Below are positions 1 through 8,668 of a DNA stretch of 64,000 bases, one piece after another (position 1 is the first letter of the stretch; every line of letters begins with the position of its first letter). Source of the stretch: Chitinophaga rhizosphaerae (GTDB taxonomy: Bacteria > Bacteroidota > Bacteroidia > Chitinophagales > Chitinophagaceae); assembly GCF_003958645.1 (NCBI RefSeq), contig NZ_RXLO01000009.1:1-64000 (forward strand). The letters run 5' to 3'. A model generated the notes under the pieces. It searched no databases and was not told the origin of the DNA. It was given only the letters and a program-made list of their open reading frames with translations. A program made the position numbers and the translations under genes.

Positions 1-455
1 GCGGATACACCTTCGTGCGGACGGAAGACCACAAGTTCACCCTCGCCCTCGACGTCAACAAACTCCTCGTTCCCACACCTCCCATCTACAAACTAGACCC
101 CGACGGCATCCCGACGGGCGAGATCGAGAAAGGGAAAGACCCCGACAGGAGCGTGGTGGAATCCATCTTCACTTCCTTCAGCGACGCGCCCGGAGGCTTC
201 CGGGAAGAAGTCAGCGAGTTCTCCTTCGCAGGAGGCATCGAGTATGCTTACCAGAACAACTTCTTCGTGCGGACCGGTTACTTCTACGAAGACCCTGCAA
301 AGGGCAACCGGCAGCAGTTCTCGGCGGGCTTCGGCGTCAGGGTCCAGGGCTTCCAGCTCGACTTCGCATACCTCGTGCCCACCGGAGGGAGCCTCCGCCA
401 GCGAAAGAGCATGAATTTTACCATTATGTACACTCCCTTCAGGGATAACAGATAA
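1..455 (+). CDS. porV: PorV, type IX secretion outer-membrane protein (3' part only)
   Basis: The reading frame is open from base 3 and ends at TAA 453-455; the gene begins before the window. The visible part opens GYTFVRTEDHKF and continues LALDVNKLLVPTPP, a stretch I recognise from PorV/LptO, followed by beta-strand-rich sequence (FSFAGGIEYAYQNNFFVRTGYFYEDP) ending in an amphipathic C-terminal strand, as in FadL-like barrels. PorV is known to bring cargo with a C-terminal T9SS signal to the PorU sortase in the outer membrane. The GTG at 15 is internal and is not a start. The next gene follows at once. Identification rests on remembered family sequence. Confidence 0.85.
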   Translation, partial: GYTFVRTEDHKFTLALDVNKLLVPTPPIYKLDPDGIPTGEIEKGKDPDRSVVESIFTSFSDAPGGFREEVSEFSFAGGIEYAYQNNFFVRTGYFYEDPAKGNRQQFSAGFGVRVQGFQLDFAYLVPTGGSLRQRKSMNFTIMYTPFRDNR

Positions 456-491
456 ATGAAACCTTTCTTTTCATTGATAAATCACCTATCC

Positions 492-920
492 ATGTACAGA
501 TTTTCCATACTCACTATTTTCCTGCTGCTCACCGGATTTGCCGGTGCGTATGCGCAAAACACGCAATGGAAGCCGGAAGACGGCCGAAGCGTTAAGGAAC
601 GGCTTTTCAAGGAAGGCATACCTAAAAAGTTCAAACCCAAAACGGCCAAATCTCCGGAAGCTGCCATCACCAGCAAACAGGCTTTATGGCAATACATTTT
701 CCCCGGCAGCCCGTCGGGCCCGCAGACTACTTTCAAAAAGAGCCAGCTCCTGAACAGGAATACAGGCGGCACACAGCTTCCATCCAATGCCTCAGGCGCG
801 GACGCGGCGAATAAAGAAAGCGCAAAAGCCGCAGCAGTGAAGCCCATAGACCTCAATGCGCAAGGCAAGGAGCCTTCGCTTCACTACGAGAAAGCCAAAG
901 TAAATACCCCTAAAAATTGA
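492..920 (+). CDS. Small secreted protein of unknown function
   Basis: An in-frame ATG exists at 456, directly after the porV stop, but the ATG at 492 gives a clean signal peptide (MYRFSILTIFLLLTGFAGAYAQ, cleavage after AQ), so I place the start there. The mature protein of about 120 residues is lysine- and alanine-rich with low-complexity stretches (NKESAKAAAVKP) and no motif I recognise. It lies between porV and the collagen-like gene, whose ATG is 5 bases after this stop, so the three may be co-transcribed. Function unknown; a periplasmic or surface role is inferred only from the signal peptide. Confidence 0.6.
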   Translation: MYRFSILTIFLLLTGFAGAYAQNTQWKPEDGRSVKERLFKEGIPKKFKPKTAKSPEAAITSKQALWQYIFPGSPSGPQTTFKKSQLLNRNTGGTQLPSNASGADAANKESAKAAAVKPIDLNAQGKEPSLHYEKAKVNTPKN

Positions 921-925
921 GCACG

Positions 926-3900
926 ATGAAGAAAACGTTATTCACCATATTCATTTGCATGACGATCGCGCTGGGCAGTTACGCCCAGTCGGGGCTGTCG
1001 GGCATCAATTACCAGGCAGTTGCGCGAAACAGTAACGGCACTGTGCTGGCCAACCAGGCGGTCAGCGTCCGGTTTTCCGTACGCGGCGGCGGGCCAAACG
1101 GCGCCGTGCAATACCAGGAAACACATAATACGGCCACCAATGCCATCGGCCTGTTCACCTTGCAGGTGGGGCGTGGTACGCCCGTGACCGGTACTTTCGC
1201 CGGCGTTCCCTGGGGCAACGCCAACCAGTTCCTTCAGGTGGAAGTGAATACGGGCGGTGGTTTCCAGACGCTGGGGACCAATCAGTTCATGAGCGTTCCC
1301 TTTGCACAATTTGCGGCGAACGGTAACCCGGGGCCTGCCGGGCCGCAAGGGCCTGCCGGGCCTGCGGGACCAGTGGGGGCCGTGGGGCCTGTGGGACCTG
1401 CCGGTGCTACCGGGCCTGCCGGAGCACAAGGGCCAGCGGGACCGGTTGGGCCGATTGGGCCTACCGGCGCTGATGGAGCCGTTGGGCCGCAAGGGCCTGC
1501 AGGACCAGTTGGAGCTGCCGGTCCGCAAGGGCCGGTTGGACCTGCCGGTGCAGACGGAGCCGTTGGGCCACAAGGGCCTGCCGGACCAGTTGGAGCCGCC
1601 GGGCCGCAAGGGCCGGTTGGACCTGCCGGTGCAGACGGAGCCGTTGGGCCACAAGGGCCTGCCGGACCAGTTGGAGCTGCGGGGCCGCAAGGGCCGGTTG
1701 GACCTGCCGGAGCTGATGGAGCCGTTGGGCCACAAGGGCCTGCCGGACCGATTGGACCCGCCGGGCCGCAAGGGCCGGTTGGACCTGCCGGAGCTGATGG
1801 CGCAGTGGGACCACAAGGGCCGGTTGGGCCTGCGGGTGCAGACGGAGCAGCCGGGCCGCAAGGGCCTGTTGGACCTGCCGGTGCAGACGGAGCCGTTGGG
1901 CCACAAGGGCCTGCCGGAACTGCCGGACCAGTTGGAGCCGCCGGACCGCAAGGGCCGGTTGGACCTGCCGGAGCTGATGGCGCGGTGGGACCGCAAGGGC
2001 CGGTTGGGCCTGCGGGGCCGGTTGGACCCATCGGACCTGCCGGGCCGCAAGGGCCGCAAGGGCCTGCCGGTGATATTAACGGCGTTGCTGCAGGCGGATC
2101 GCTCAGCGGAACCTACCCAAATCCCACCATTGCCAACAATGCAGTAGGTACGCCGCAAGTGGCGGATGGGTCCATCACCCTGCCCAAACTCGCGGCAGGA
2201 GTGATCCCGACTAGCTTGCCTCCGAATGGCGCAGCGGGTGGTGACCTCGGTGGAAATTATCCCAATCCCAACGTCGCAAAAATCCAGACCGTACCGGTTT
2301 CCAATACGGCGCCGGTAGCGGGTCAGGTATTGAAATACGATGGCGTGAGCTGGATACCTTCGGCGGATAATGCCGGTGGTGGCGGGCTTACGCTCCCCTA
2401 CTCGGCGGTAGAAAACAATGTTGCTACGCTGTTTTCCATCACGAACAATGGAGATGGCGCCTCGCTGGAAGGTGTGAATAATACGACCTCGTCCAATATT
2501 GCCACGGTGCGTGGGGTGGTTTCATCGACGTCGCCGGGTGGTTTCTCGGCCGGTGTACGCGGTATCAATAATGGCACAGGCGGTTTGGGCGTAGGCGTAT
2601 ATGGATCGCAGAATGGCTCGGGATGGGGCGTTTACGGCACTACGCCGAATGGTTTAGGTGTATACGGGAACGCATCCGCAAACGGTTACGGCGTATATGC
2701 GAATAGTAACACAGGTACAGGTCTCAACGCAACGAGCAACAATGGCATTCCCGCCAACTTCTCCATCTTCAACAATTCGAACAACAACAATGTGGTTGTG
2801 GCCAATACTGTGGGAAACGGTACGGTAGTCAATGTTACGACGACCGGGAACGGCGCCGGGGTGCGTGCTTCCACCCAGGGAGGATTCGGTGTTCATGGCA
2901 TCACCAGTTCGCAGACCAGTGCAGGTGTAGTGGGTGATAACAATGGCGGCGGCGAAGCCGTAGTTGGCCGTACCACCAGCGATATCGCCGGTGCGGTAGT
3001 TGGCCGGAACGATGGCGGTGGATATGGCGTACGCGGTTTCATCGCCACCAACGCATCGAATACGGGTATCGGGGTACTGGGACAGGTTGGTTTGAACAAC
3101 AGTACCGGCCGTGCAGGCAGATTCGAAAACTTCAACGCAGACAACACGGATGCCAACACCTTCGAAGTGGTATCGAACGGCAAAGGCAACATCCCCGACA
3201 ATACGATCGGTAACGCTTCCTCCTTCCTGCTCGACAACAACAACAGTGTAGGCGCTGCCGTTAGAGCCGAAGTAAATACCATCTTCGGGAACTTCGGCGC
3301 AGCCGGCGTGTTCGGGATTTCTTCCGGAACAGGTGGCCGGGCGGGGCTGTTTTATGCATCCAACCCTTCCGGCAACGGCGCATCCCTGATCGCGCTCACT
3401 GATGGGAACGGCAATGCCATCACCGCAAACGCCGGCAAAAACGGCAACGGGGTGGAAACCAATATTGATGGCACAGGGAATGCCCTCTACGCATGGGTCC
3501 CCACTTTCTCGACCGGCCGCGCAGGACGTTTCGAGATTTTCAACGAAAACAATACGAACGATGTAGTTACCGTCAAAACCGTGGGGAACGGTACGGCGGG
3601 CAACTTCATGGTAGACAGGACCACCGGTACAAGTCCCGCCGTTAAAGGTGAAGTGAATTCCCAGTTCGCTAACTTCGGCACCGCAGGTATATTTGGAGAA
3701 TCCTCCGGAACGGGCGGCTATGCAGGCCTGTTCTATTCTTCCAATCCCGGCGGTAATGGCCCTGCGGTTCTTGCGCTGACGGAAGGAACCGGTAACGGCA
3801 TTACTGCAAACGCAGGCGGCAACGGTGATGGCGTGGAGGCATCCTGCGATGGCTCGGGCAATGCCATTTCTGGGTTTATCCCCAATTTCGGTACTGGTAA

Positions 3901-4516
3901 AGCCGGACGTTTCGCTAACTTCAACAGCGCCAACGGCCAGCCGGTCATTCACATCACTACCAACGGAACCGGAAACGCGATGCTCGTCAACCACCAGGGC
4001 CCCAGCGGCAGCGTGGCCGTGTTTCAAAGCAATAGCGCCAACGTTGCCCGCATCAACAAAGCAGGCCGCGGGTTCTTTAACGGCGGTACCCAAAACAGTG
4101 GTGCAGACATTGCCGAAGCATTCGATGTGCATGGCGACCTTGACGCCTATGAAACCGGGGACGTGCTCGTGATCTCCAAAAGCAAAGACCGGATGGTCGA
4201 AAAATCGGCGCAGCCCTACTCTACCCTCGTTGCCGGCGTATACGCCACCAAACCCGGCGTGTTGCTTACCGAACAGGAAGGTACCGACGATGTGGAAGGA
4301 CAGGTACCCATGGGCGTGGTAGGCGTTATCCCCACCAAAGTCTGCGACGAAGGCGGCCCCATCTCCCGTGGCGATCTCCTCGTAACTTCCAGCAGGCCGG
4401 GCTACGCCATGAGGGCCGATCCCGACAAAGTGAGAACCGGGCAGGTGCTCGGCAAAGCCCTCCAGGAACTGCAGTCGGGAACAGGTAAAATCAAGGTCCT
4501 CGTAAATGTGAAATAA
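926..4516 (+). CDS. Large secreted protein with collagen-like Gly-X-Y tract
   Basis: The ATG at 926 gives a signal peptide ending SYAQ; a TTG at 917 would only add three residues. Domains in order: an N-terminal beta-rich domain (about residues 25-130, with GINYQAVARN and FMSVPFAQFA) found at the start of many Bacteroidota surface proteins; an uninterrupted Gly-X-Y tract of about 250 residues rich in GPQGPAGPV; repeats around RAGRFENFN and GNFGTAGIFG; and a C-terminal domain (IAEAFDVHGDLDAYETGDVL to the end) resembling tail-fibre-like proteins. The Gly-X-Y tract should fold as a collagen triple helix, so a trimeric fibrous surface protein is inferred. I see no typical T9SS C-terminal sorting domain. 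Size 1196 residues. Function unknown, perhaps adhesion. Confidence 0.8.
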   Translation: MKKTLFTIFICMTIALGSYAQSGLSGINYQAVARNSNGTVLANQAVSVRFSVRGGGPNGAVQYQETHNTATNAIGLFTLQVGRGTPVTGTFAGVPWGNANQFLQVEVNTGGGFQTLGTNQFMSVPFAQFAANGNPGPAGPQGPAGPAGPVGAVGPVGPAGATGPAGAQGPAGPVGPIGPTGADGAVGPQGPAGPVGAAGPQGPVGPAGADGAVGPQGPAGPVGAAGPQGPVGPAGADGAVGPQGPAGPVGAAGPQGPVGPAGADGAVGPQGPAGPIGPAGPQGPVGPAGADGAVGPQGPVGPAGADGAAGPQGPVGPAGADGAVGPQGPAGTAGPVGAAGPQGPVGPAGADGAVGPQGPVGPAGPVGPIGPAGPQGPQGPAGDINGVAAGGSLSGTYPNPTIANNAVGTPQVADGSITLPKLAAGVIPTSLPPNGAAGGDLGGNYPNPNVAKIQTVPVSNTAPVAGQVLKYDGVSWIPSADNAGGGGLTLPYSAVENNVATLFSITNNGDGASLEGVNNTTSSNIATVRGVVSSTSPGGFSAGVRGINNGTGGLGVGVYGSQNGSGWGVYGTTPNGLGVYGNASANGYGVYANSNTGTGLNATSNNGIPANFSIFNNSNNNNVVVANTVGNGTVVNVTTTGNGAGVRASTQGGFGVHGITSSQTSAGVVGDNNGGGEAVVGRTTSDIAGAVVGRNDGGGYGVRGFIATNASNTGIGVLGQVGLNNSTGRAGRFENFNADNTDANTFEVVSNGKGNIPDNTIGNASSFLLDNNNSVGAAVRAEVNTIFGNFGAAGVFGISSGTGGRAGLFYASNPSGNGASLIALTDGNGNAITANAGKNGNGVETNIDGTGNALYAWVPTFSTGRAGRFEIFNENNTNDVVTVKTVGNGTAGNFMVDRTTGTSPAVKGEVNSQFANFGTAGIFGESSGTGGYAGLFYSSNPGGNGPAVLALTEGTGNGITANAGGNGDGVEASCDGSGNAISGFIPNFGTGKAGRFANFNSANGQPVIHITTNGTGNAMLVNHQGPSGSVAVFQSNSANVARINKAGRGFFNGGTQNSGADIAEAFDVHGDLDAYETGDVLVISKSKDRMVEKSAQPYSTLVAGVYATKPGVLLTEQEGTDDVEGQVPMGVVGVIPTKVCDEGGPISRGDLLVTSSRPGYAMRADPDKVRTGQVLGKALQELQSGTGKIKVLVNVK
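1322..2071 (+). repeat. Collagen-like repeat tract with 81-bp and 45-bp units
   Basis: Every codon triplet in this stretch reads Gly-X-Y. From 1466 it is built of near-identical 27-residue (81-bp) units starting GADGAVGPQGPAGPVGAAG, then shorter 15-residue (45-bp) units, then mixed ones. The high DNA identity between units should allow copy-number change by slippage or recombination. Long open frames on the other strand here are a by-product of the GC-rich repeat. Confidence 0.9.
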
Positions 4517-4547
4517 TTCAACTTCTCCTTCCCTGTTTTTAATCAGC

Positions 4548-4577
4548 AAAGGCAGTCTCCCCCGAGGCTGCCTTTTT
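4548..4577 (+). terminator. Rho-independent terminator after the collagen-like gene
   Basis: AAAGGCAG (4548-4555) pairs with CTGCCTTT (4568-4575), with CTC/GAG extending the stem inward, and a T-run follows. It lies 31 bases after the stop. Confidence 0.85.
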
Positions 4578-4887
4578 AATGCATGGCTATTTGATAAAGC
4601 CTGTTTTTGGGCGGTTAAGCATACCATGAGGCCAGATCACGACAAGGGAAGACAATGGGTTTGCATGAATAGGTGTCTAAAGCCATGCTTAGGTTCTTTC
4701 TACACTTTTTAGAACAGCATCGTGAAGTAAAGGGGGGAACAACAATTCCCGGCGAAGGGATTTTCTATGGAAATGTAATGTAGGCCATGATGGCATTGCG
4801 GTAGCAGCGCATAAAAACATAAGGCTGACCCGGAGTACCGGATCAGCCTGCAATATGTTTACAAACCGTCTTAAAAAAACGGAATGG
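4578..4887. other. Intergenic stretch between converging transcription units
   Basis: Apart from the rpsG terminator at 4811-4849 I see no gene or repeat here. Short open frames lack coding character. Confidence 0.6.
4811..4849 (-). terminator. Rho-independent terminator of rpsL-rpsG
   Basis: AGGCTGACCCGG (4822-4833) pairs with CCGGATCAGCCT (4838-4849) with one G-U pair and a 4-base loop; on the minus strand a T-rich run follows (A-run at 4813-4817 of the plus strand). Confidence 0.85.
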
Positions 4888-5355
4888 TTATACCTTGAAG
4901 TGGGAGAATGCCTTGTTGGCTTCAGCCATACGGTGAGTATCTTCTTTCTTTTTGAAAGCGGCACCTTCACCTTTGCTGGCGGCTACGATTTCGTTCGCCA
5001 GTTTCTCAGCCATGCTCTTACCGTTTCTGTCACCTGCGTAACGAACCAGCCATTTGATGCTCAGAGATACCTTACGGTCGGGACGAACTTCAGCAGGGAT
5101 CTGGAAAGTAGCACCACCGATACGACGGCTACGTACTTCAACCGCAGGAGTTACATTGCTAAGCGCTTTTTTCCAAATTTCGTAACCGTTTTCATTGGTC
5201 ATTTGGCTTACACGGTCAACCGCATCATAAAAAATACGGTAGGCAATGCTCTTTTTTCCTTGCTCCATGATGTTATTCACGAAACGGGTTACCAGTTTGT
5301 CCTGGAACCTGGGATCGGGAGCCAGGGGTAATTTTTTCGCAGCTTGCTTTCTCAT
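4888..5355 (-). CDS. rpsG: 30S ribosomal protein S7
   Basis: 155 residues, full length for bacterial S7. It starts MRKQAAKKLPLAPDPRF and contains the RNA-binding stretch VEVRSRRIGGATFQIPAEVRP and the following SLSIKWLVRYA, all characteristic. S7 binds the 3' domain of 16S rRNA and nucleates assembly of the 30S head. It follows rpsL by 32 bases and is followed by a strong terminator instead of fusA. Confidence 0.98.
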   Translation of the reverse strand: MRKQAAKKLPLAPDPRFQDKLVTRFVNNIMEQGKKSIAYRIFYDAVDRVSQMTNENGYEIWKKALSNVTPAVEVRSRRIGGATFQIPAEVRPDRKVSLSIKWLVRYAGDRNGKSMAEKLANEIVAASKGEGAAFKKKEDTHRMAEANKAFSHFKV

Positions 5356-5387
5356 TTATTTGAAAAATTTCGACTATTTATTACAAA

Positions 5388-5768
5388 TTATTTTTTAGCC
5401 TTTTCCTTTTTGGTACCATACTTGGAACGGCTTTGCTTCCTGTCTTTCACACCGGCAGTATCGAGGCTACCGCGAACGATGTGGTAACGAACACCCGGAA
5501 GGTCTTTCACCCTGCCACCACGGATCAGTACGATAGAGTGCTCCTGCAGGTTATGGCCTTCACCCGGAATGTAAGCGATCACTTCCACCTTGTTGGTAAG
5601 CTTCACTTTCGCAACCTTACGCAGTGCGGAGTTCGGTTTCTTCGGAGTGGTAGTGTACACACGGGTACATACGCCACGACGCTGCGGGCAAGCATCCAAC
5701 GCTCTGGACTTGGATTTGGCCCGGATAATTTCTCTTCCTTTTCTTACTAATTGTTGTATAGTAGGCAT
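5388..5768 (-). CDS. rpsL: 30S ribosomal protein S12
   Basis: 126 residues. It starts MPTIQQLVRKGRE and carries the decoding-site loops TTTPKKPNSALRK and RGGRVKDLPGVRYH. The lysines of PKKPNS and RVKDLP, where streptomycin resistance changes usually fall, are the ordinary wild-type residues. S12 works at the A site in decoding. It is transcribed with rpsG from a promoter about 75 bases upstream. Confidence 0.98.
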   Translation of the reverse strand: MPTIQQLVRKGREIIRAKSKSRALDACPQRRGVCTRVYTTTPKKPNSALRKVAKVKLTNKVEVIAYIPGEGHNLQEHSIVLIRGGRVKDLPGVRYHIVRGSLDTAGVKDRKQSRSKYGTKKEKAKK

Positions 5769-5840
5769 TCTTACCTATTTTATATTTTACTACGTTTTAC
5801 AATGAAACCCGATGTTCCCGATAAAGGGAATTTGGGAGGG

Positions 5841-5871
5841 CAAAGGTATCACTTCCCTATTACATTACAAA
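5841..5871 (-). promoter_or_regulatory. Bacteroidota-type promoter of rpsL-rpsG
   Basis: On the minus strand TTTG (5871-5868), a 19-base spacer, then TACCTTTG (5848-5841). This matches the phylum's TTTG / TAnnTTTG consensus exactly. It predicts a leader of about 65 bases before the rpsL ATG at 5768. Confidence 0.75.
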
Positions 5872-5903
5872 ATTACAGGGAAGTTTTTTCCGAAAAAGGC
5901 CAA

Positions 5904-6203
5904 TTAACGGGTATTTTCCATCAATAAAGCCCCCGAAAGATGATCCCACTCCTCCTCCAAAGTACCCCGGAACACAGGCTTCCCTGCCCGGGCATACCAA
6001 TACGCCGCATTGCCCGCGTCTCCCTCCTTCCGGTGAAGATACGCATGCACCCACGACCCCGCACGCGAATGATCCTCCTGTGCGATATCGTGACTCCGGT
6101 CCCAATTCCCCCTGCCATCCCACCACATCGCCAGCAAAGCGGGCGTTAACCCCGCCGGCGGCACGTCGTGCTGCAAAGTAGTTTTGAATACCGAAAGCGT
6201 CAT
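5904..6203 (-). CDS. Conserved small protein of unknown function
   Basis: I choose the ATG at 6203 (MTLSVFKTTLQHDVPPAGLTPALLAMWWDGRGNWD) because the frame upstream of it has no protein character. The product of 99 residues is rich in tryptophan and histidine and has the run WVHAYLHRKEGDAGNAAYWYARAGKP, which I remember from short uncharacterised Bacteroidota proteins. The helical pattern and NAAYWYARAG resemble a single TPR/Sel1-like hairpin. No signal peptide. It stands alone between the rpsL promoter and the ilvE terminator. Function unknown. Confidence 0.7.
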   Translation of the reverse strand: MTLSVFKTTLQHDVPPAGLTPALLAMWWDGRGNWDRSHDIAQEDHSRAGSWVHAYLHRKEGDAGNAAYWYARAGKPVFRGTLEEEWDHLSGALLMENTR

Positions 6204-6282
6204 AAGGCCGCAAAGATACGACGATTCCCTGTGCCCTGCAAGCACCCCGCTCACTCCTTTATATACATGATATCCCCAAAAT

Positions 6283-6312
6283 AAAAAACCGGGCTGCACT
6301 TTCACAACCCGG
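6283..6312 (-). terminator. Rho-independent terminator of ilvE
   Basis: CCGGGCTG (6289-6296) pairs with CAACCCGG (6305-6312) with one G-U pair; the A-run 6283-6288 is the T-run on the minus strand. It lies 27 bases past the ilvE stop. Confidence 0.8.
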
Positions 6313-6338
6313 CTTTTGGTATGAATATCTACTGATTA

Positions 6339-7448
6339 TCAGTCAATTATGAAATTCCAGCCGCGAACATCCGCAACTTTACCCGTCCGGATCGCGTCCA
6401 GACGCTTGATAACTTCCGGCCCCACTTCATATTTGGCAGTATCCAGGCTGATCTTGTGATCCTTATAATCCAGCTGCTCCACGTAAGCCACGCTCGCCGC
6501 CGTGCCCGTACCAAAGACTTCGCGCAGGGTGCCGTTCTGGTGAGCCGCCACCACTTCCTCGATGGAAATCGGGCGCTCTTCCACTTCCAGCCCCATATCG
6601 GCCAGCACGTCCATTACACTGGTACGGGTCACCCCCGCCAGGATCGTCCCATTCGTGAGATCGGGCGTAATGGCCCGGTTGCCGATGATCACGAACACGT
6701 TCATGGTACCGCACTCCTGCAGCCACTTATGCTCCGCGCCATCCACCCACAAAATCTGGTCGTAACCATCCTTCCGCGCCTGCATGGTCGGGTACATCGC
6801 CCCGCCGTAGTTGCCGGCAGCCTTCGCATACCCCACGCCTCCGGGGAACGCACGGATGTATTTGTCCTGCACCAGCAGGTGAATAGGCTTGTTGAAGTAA
6901 GGGCCCGAGGGACTATTAATCACCGCAAACCGGTAGGTATCCGAAGGACGAACACCAATGAACTCGTCCATCGCGATCATAAACGGCCGCAGATACAGGG
7001 AACAGCCTTCGTTGGAGGGCACCCAGCCGCGGTCGAGGTCGATCAGCATGGCCATGCCGCCGATAAAGAGCCATTCCGGCACTTCAGGCATACCCATCCG
7101 CTCGGCGCTTTTGTTGAAACGCGCGTAATTGTCGTACGGACGGAAGATCATGGGGTTGCCCTGCTGATCGTTATACGCCTTGATCCCTTCAAAAATCGCC
7201 TGCCCGTAGTGCCAGGCGGCGTTGGAAGGGCTTACGGAGAAGGGCTGGAAAGGGACGATTTCCGCGTTTTTCCATTCTTTTCCGTCGAAATCAGCCACCA
7301 GCATATGGTCTGCATATTTCTTCCCAAATACCAGGTGATCGAAATCTACCTCGGAGAGCCTGCTATGTGAGGTCTTCGTCACCTTAATCCTCTGCTTCGC
7401 TTCTTCCATCACGGTAGATTTAGCGGTGGGATATTCTACTGCCATCAT
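6339..7448 (-). CDS. ilvE: Branched-chain amino acid aminotransferase
   Basis: 369 residues, the length of the longer (BCAT2-like) branch of class IV PLP aminotransferases. Visible motifs: WHYGQAIFEGIKAY near residue 80, LYLRPFMIA, YAKAAGNYGGAMYPT (containing the PLP lysine of the GYAKAAGNY segment), LQECGTMNVF and FGTGTAASVAYVE. It transfers the amino group between glutamate and the keto acids of leucine, isoleucine and valine in the cytosol. Two ATGs (7448, 7445) stand at the start and I cannot choose between them. Single transcript with its own terminator, divergent from the gene at 7575. Confidence 0.95.
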   Translation of the reverse strand: MMAVEYPTAKSTVMEEAKQRIKVTKTSHSRLSEVDFDHLVFGKKYADHMLVADFDGKEWKNAEIVPFQPFSVSPSNAAWHYGQAIFEGIKAYNDQQGNPMIFRPYDNYARFNKSAERMGMPEVPEWLFIGGMAMLIDLDRGWVPSNEGCSLYLRPFMIAMDEFIGVRPSDTYRFAVINSPSGPYFNKPIHLLVQDKYIRAFPGGVGYAKAAGNYGGAMYPTMQARKDGYDQILWVDGAEHKWLQECGTMNVFVIIGNRAITPDLTNGTILAGVTRTSVMDVLADMGLEVEERPISIEEVVAAHQNGTLREVFGTGTAASVAYVEQLDYKDHKISLDTAKYEVGPEVIKRLDAIRTGKVADVRGWNFIID

Positions 7449-7574
7449 GGTTAATCAATTTTATCTCAATATTTTTACACGCTCATTTGCATGATTCCGT
7501 TCCACCGAACGATCCGCAAATAAACGTTTTTTCCCACACATGGGATTATCACATTAAGTAATAATTCAATATTT

Positions 7575-8072
7575 ATGAGCCTTGAGCGATTACAGCTGGA
7601 CCCGTTTCTGTTGGCGCAAATGTACCACCAGCCTATCATTCCGGAGGAAATCATTGTTGTTCCCGCCGAGGCCAAAGTGTTACCTGAAATCAAATATTTA
7701 GGCGAAAATCAAAAAAACATCCTGCTGCTGATACAAAACGAAAGCGAAGCGTATTTAAGCGAAGAAACGTTTAATCTCCTCGCCAATATATTAAATGCAT
7801 GCAAACTGGGCATGCAGGATGTTGCATTGGTCAATGCAGCAAATTACCCCGGCCTCCGGTTGCAGGATTACCTCCGGCAGATCCCCGCGCGCCAGGTCAT
7901 CTATTTCGCCATCGACCCCGCCAAACTGGGCCTTCCGCCAGCACAACCCTATCAGACCGGCTCCTTCACGGGCATCCCCGTGCTGTATTCGGACGACCTG
8001 CAACTCATTGCAACCGACAAGGCATTGAAAGGCCGCCTCTGGATGGGACTTAAACAATTATTCGGTATATAA
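7575..8072 (+). CDS. Conserved protein of unknown function upstream of rdgB
   Basis: 165 residues, acidic to neutral, no signal peptide or membrane segment. The pattern of alternating strands and helices (NILLLIQNESEAYL, MQDVALVNAANYPG, ARQVIYFAIDPAKLG, TGIPVLYSDDLQLIATD) suggests a Rossmann-like alpha/beta fold. I know similar uncharacterised proteins next to rdgB in Bacteroidota but no function. It heads an operon: rdgB starts 8 bases after this stop, then a thioesterase and a nitroreductase with overlapping ends. Confidence 0.8.
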   Translation: MSLERLQLDPFLLAQMYHQPIIPEEIIVVPAEAKVLPEIKYLGENQKNILLLIQNESEAYLSEETFNLLANILNACKLGMQDVALVNAANYPGLRLQDYLRQIPARQVIYFAIDPAKLGLPPAQPYQTGSFTGIPVLYSDDLQLIATDKALKGRLWMGLKQLFGI

Positions 8073-8080
8073 ACAATCTT

Positions 8081-8668
8081 ATGGAACTGGTTTTTGCGAC
8101 GAACAACGACAATAAGGTAAAAGAGATCCGCTCCATGCTGGGCGATCAGTTCTCCATCGTTACCCTCCGCGAAGCGGGGATCGACATCGATATCCCCGAG
8201 CCGCACCCTACGCTGGAAGAGAATGCCCGCGAGAAATCGCTCACCATTTATAATATGACCGGCAAGGATTCCTTTTCGGAAGACACCGGCCTGGAAATCG
8301 ACGCCCTCAATGGCGAACCCGGCGTGCTTTCCGCCCGGTATGCCGGCGAAGCCAAGAGCGCAGACGATAATATCGAAAAAGTGCTCCGTCTCCTGGAAGG
8401 CAATAACAGCCGTTCTGCCCGGTTCCGCACCGTCATCAGCGTGTTCCTCGATGGCGTGGAGCACCAGTTCGAAGGCGTGGCCGAAGGTGAAATCCTCACC
8501 GAAAGATCGGGCGGGAAAGGGTTCGGGTACGATCCCATCTTTAAACCGGCCGGCGGCGACCGCTCTTTCGCCGAAATGGAGATGAGCGAGAAAAACCAGT
8601 ACAGTCACCGCGCGAAGGCCTTCAAAAAGCTCATCGCGTTTTTACAGGAACGCCATGGCAAGAGTTAA
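8081..8668 (+). CDS. rdgB: Non-canonical purine NTP pyrophosphatase (XTP/dITP diphosphatase)
   Basis: 195 residues, the usual length. Family motifs in order: the N-terminal FATNNDNKVKEI, the acidic SEDTGLEIDALNGEPGVLSARYAG that binds metal and substrate, GKGFGYDPIF, and the C-terminal MSEKNQYSHRAKAFKKL with the SHR signature. It hydrolyses dITP, ITP and XTP to monophosphates and keeps damaged purines out of nucleic acids. Its 3' end overlaps the next start by 14 bases, which suggests coupled translation. Confidence 0.97.
   Translation: MELVFATNNDNKVKEIRSMLGDQFSIVTLREAGIDIDIPEPHPTLEENAREKSLTIYNMTGKDSFSEDTGLEIDALNGEPGVLSARYAGEAKSADDNIEKVLRLLEGNNSRSARFRTVISVFLDGVEHQFEGVAEGEILTERSGGKGFGYDPIFKPAGGDRSFAEMEMSEKNQYSHRAKAFKKLIAFLQERHGKS

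Noticed and set aside
1466..2071. CRISPR array
   Set aside because: The repeats are contiguous, in frame and without unique spacers; they encode Gly-X-Y.
938..2158. Long minus-strand frames opposite the collagen-like repeat
   Set aside because: They are by-products of the GC-rich Gly-X-Y repeat; the translated products are low-complexity Pro/Arg/Gly without domains, while the plus-strand frame has a signal peptide and flanking domains.
2654..4627. 657-residue minus-strand frame opposite the collagen-like gene
   Set aside because: It is an antisense shadow without recognisable motifs; the plus-strand gene and its terminator explain the region.
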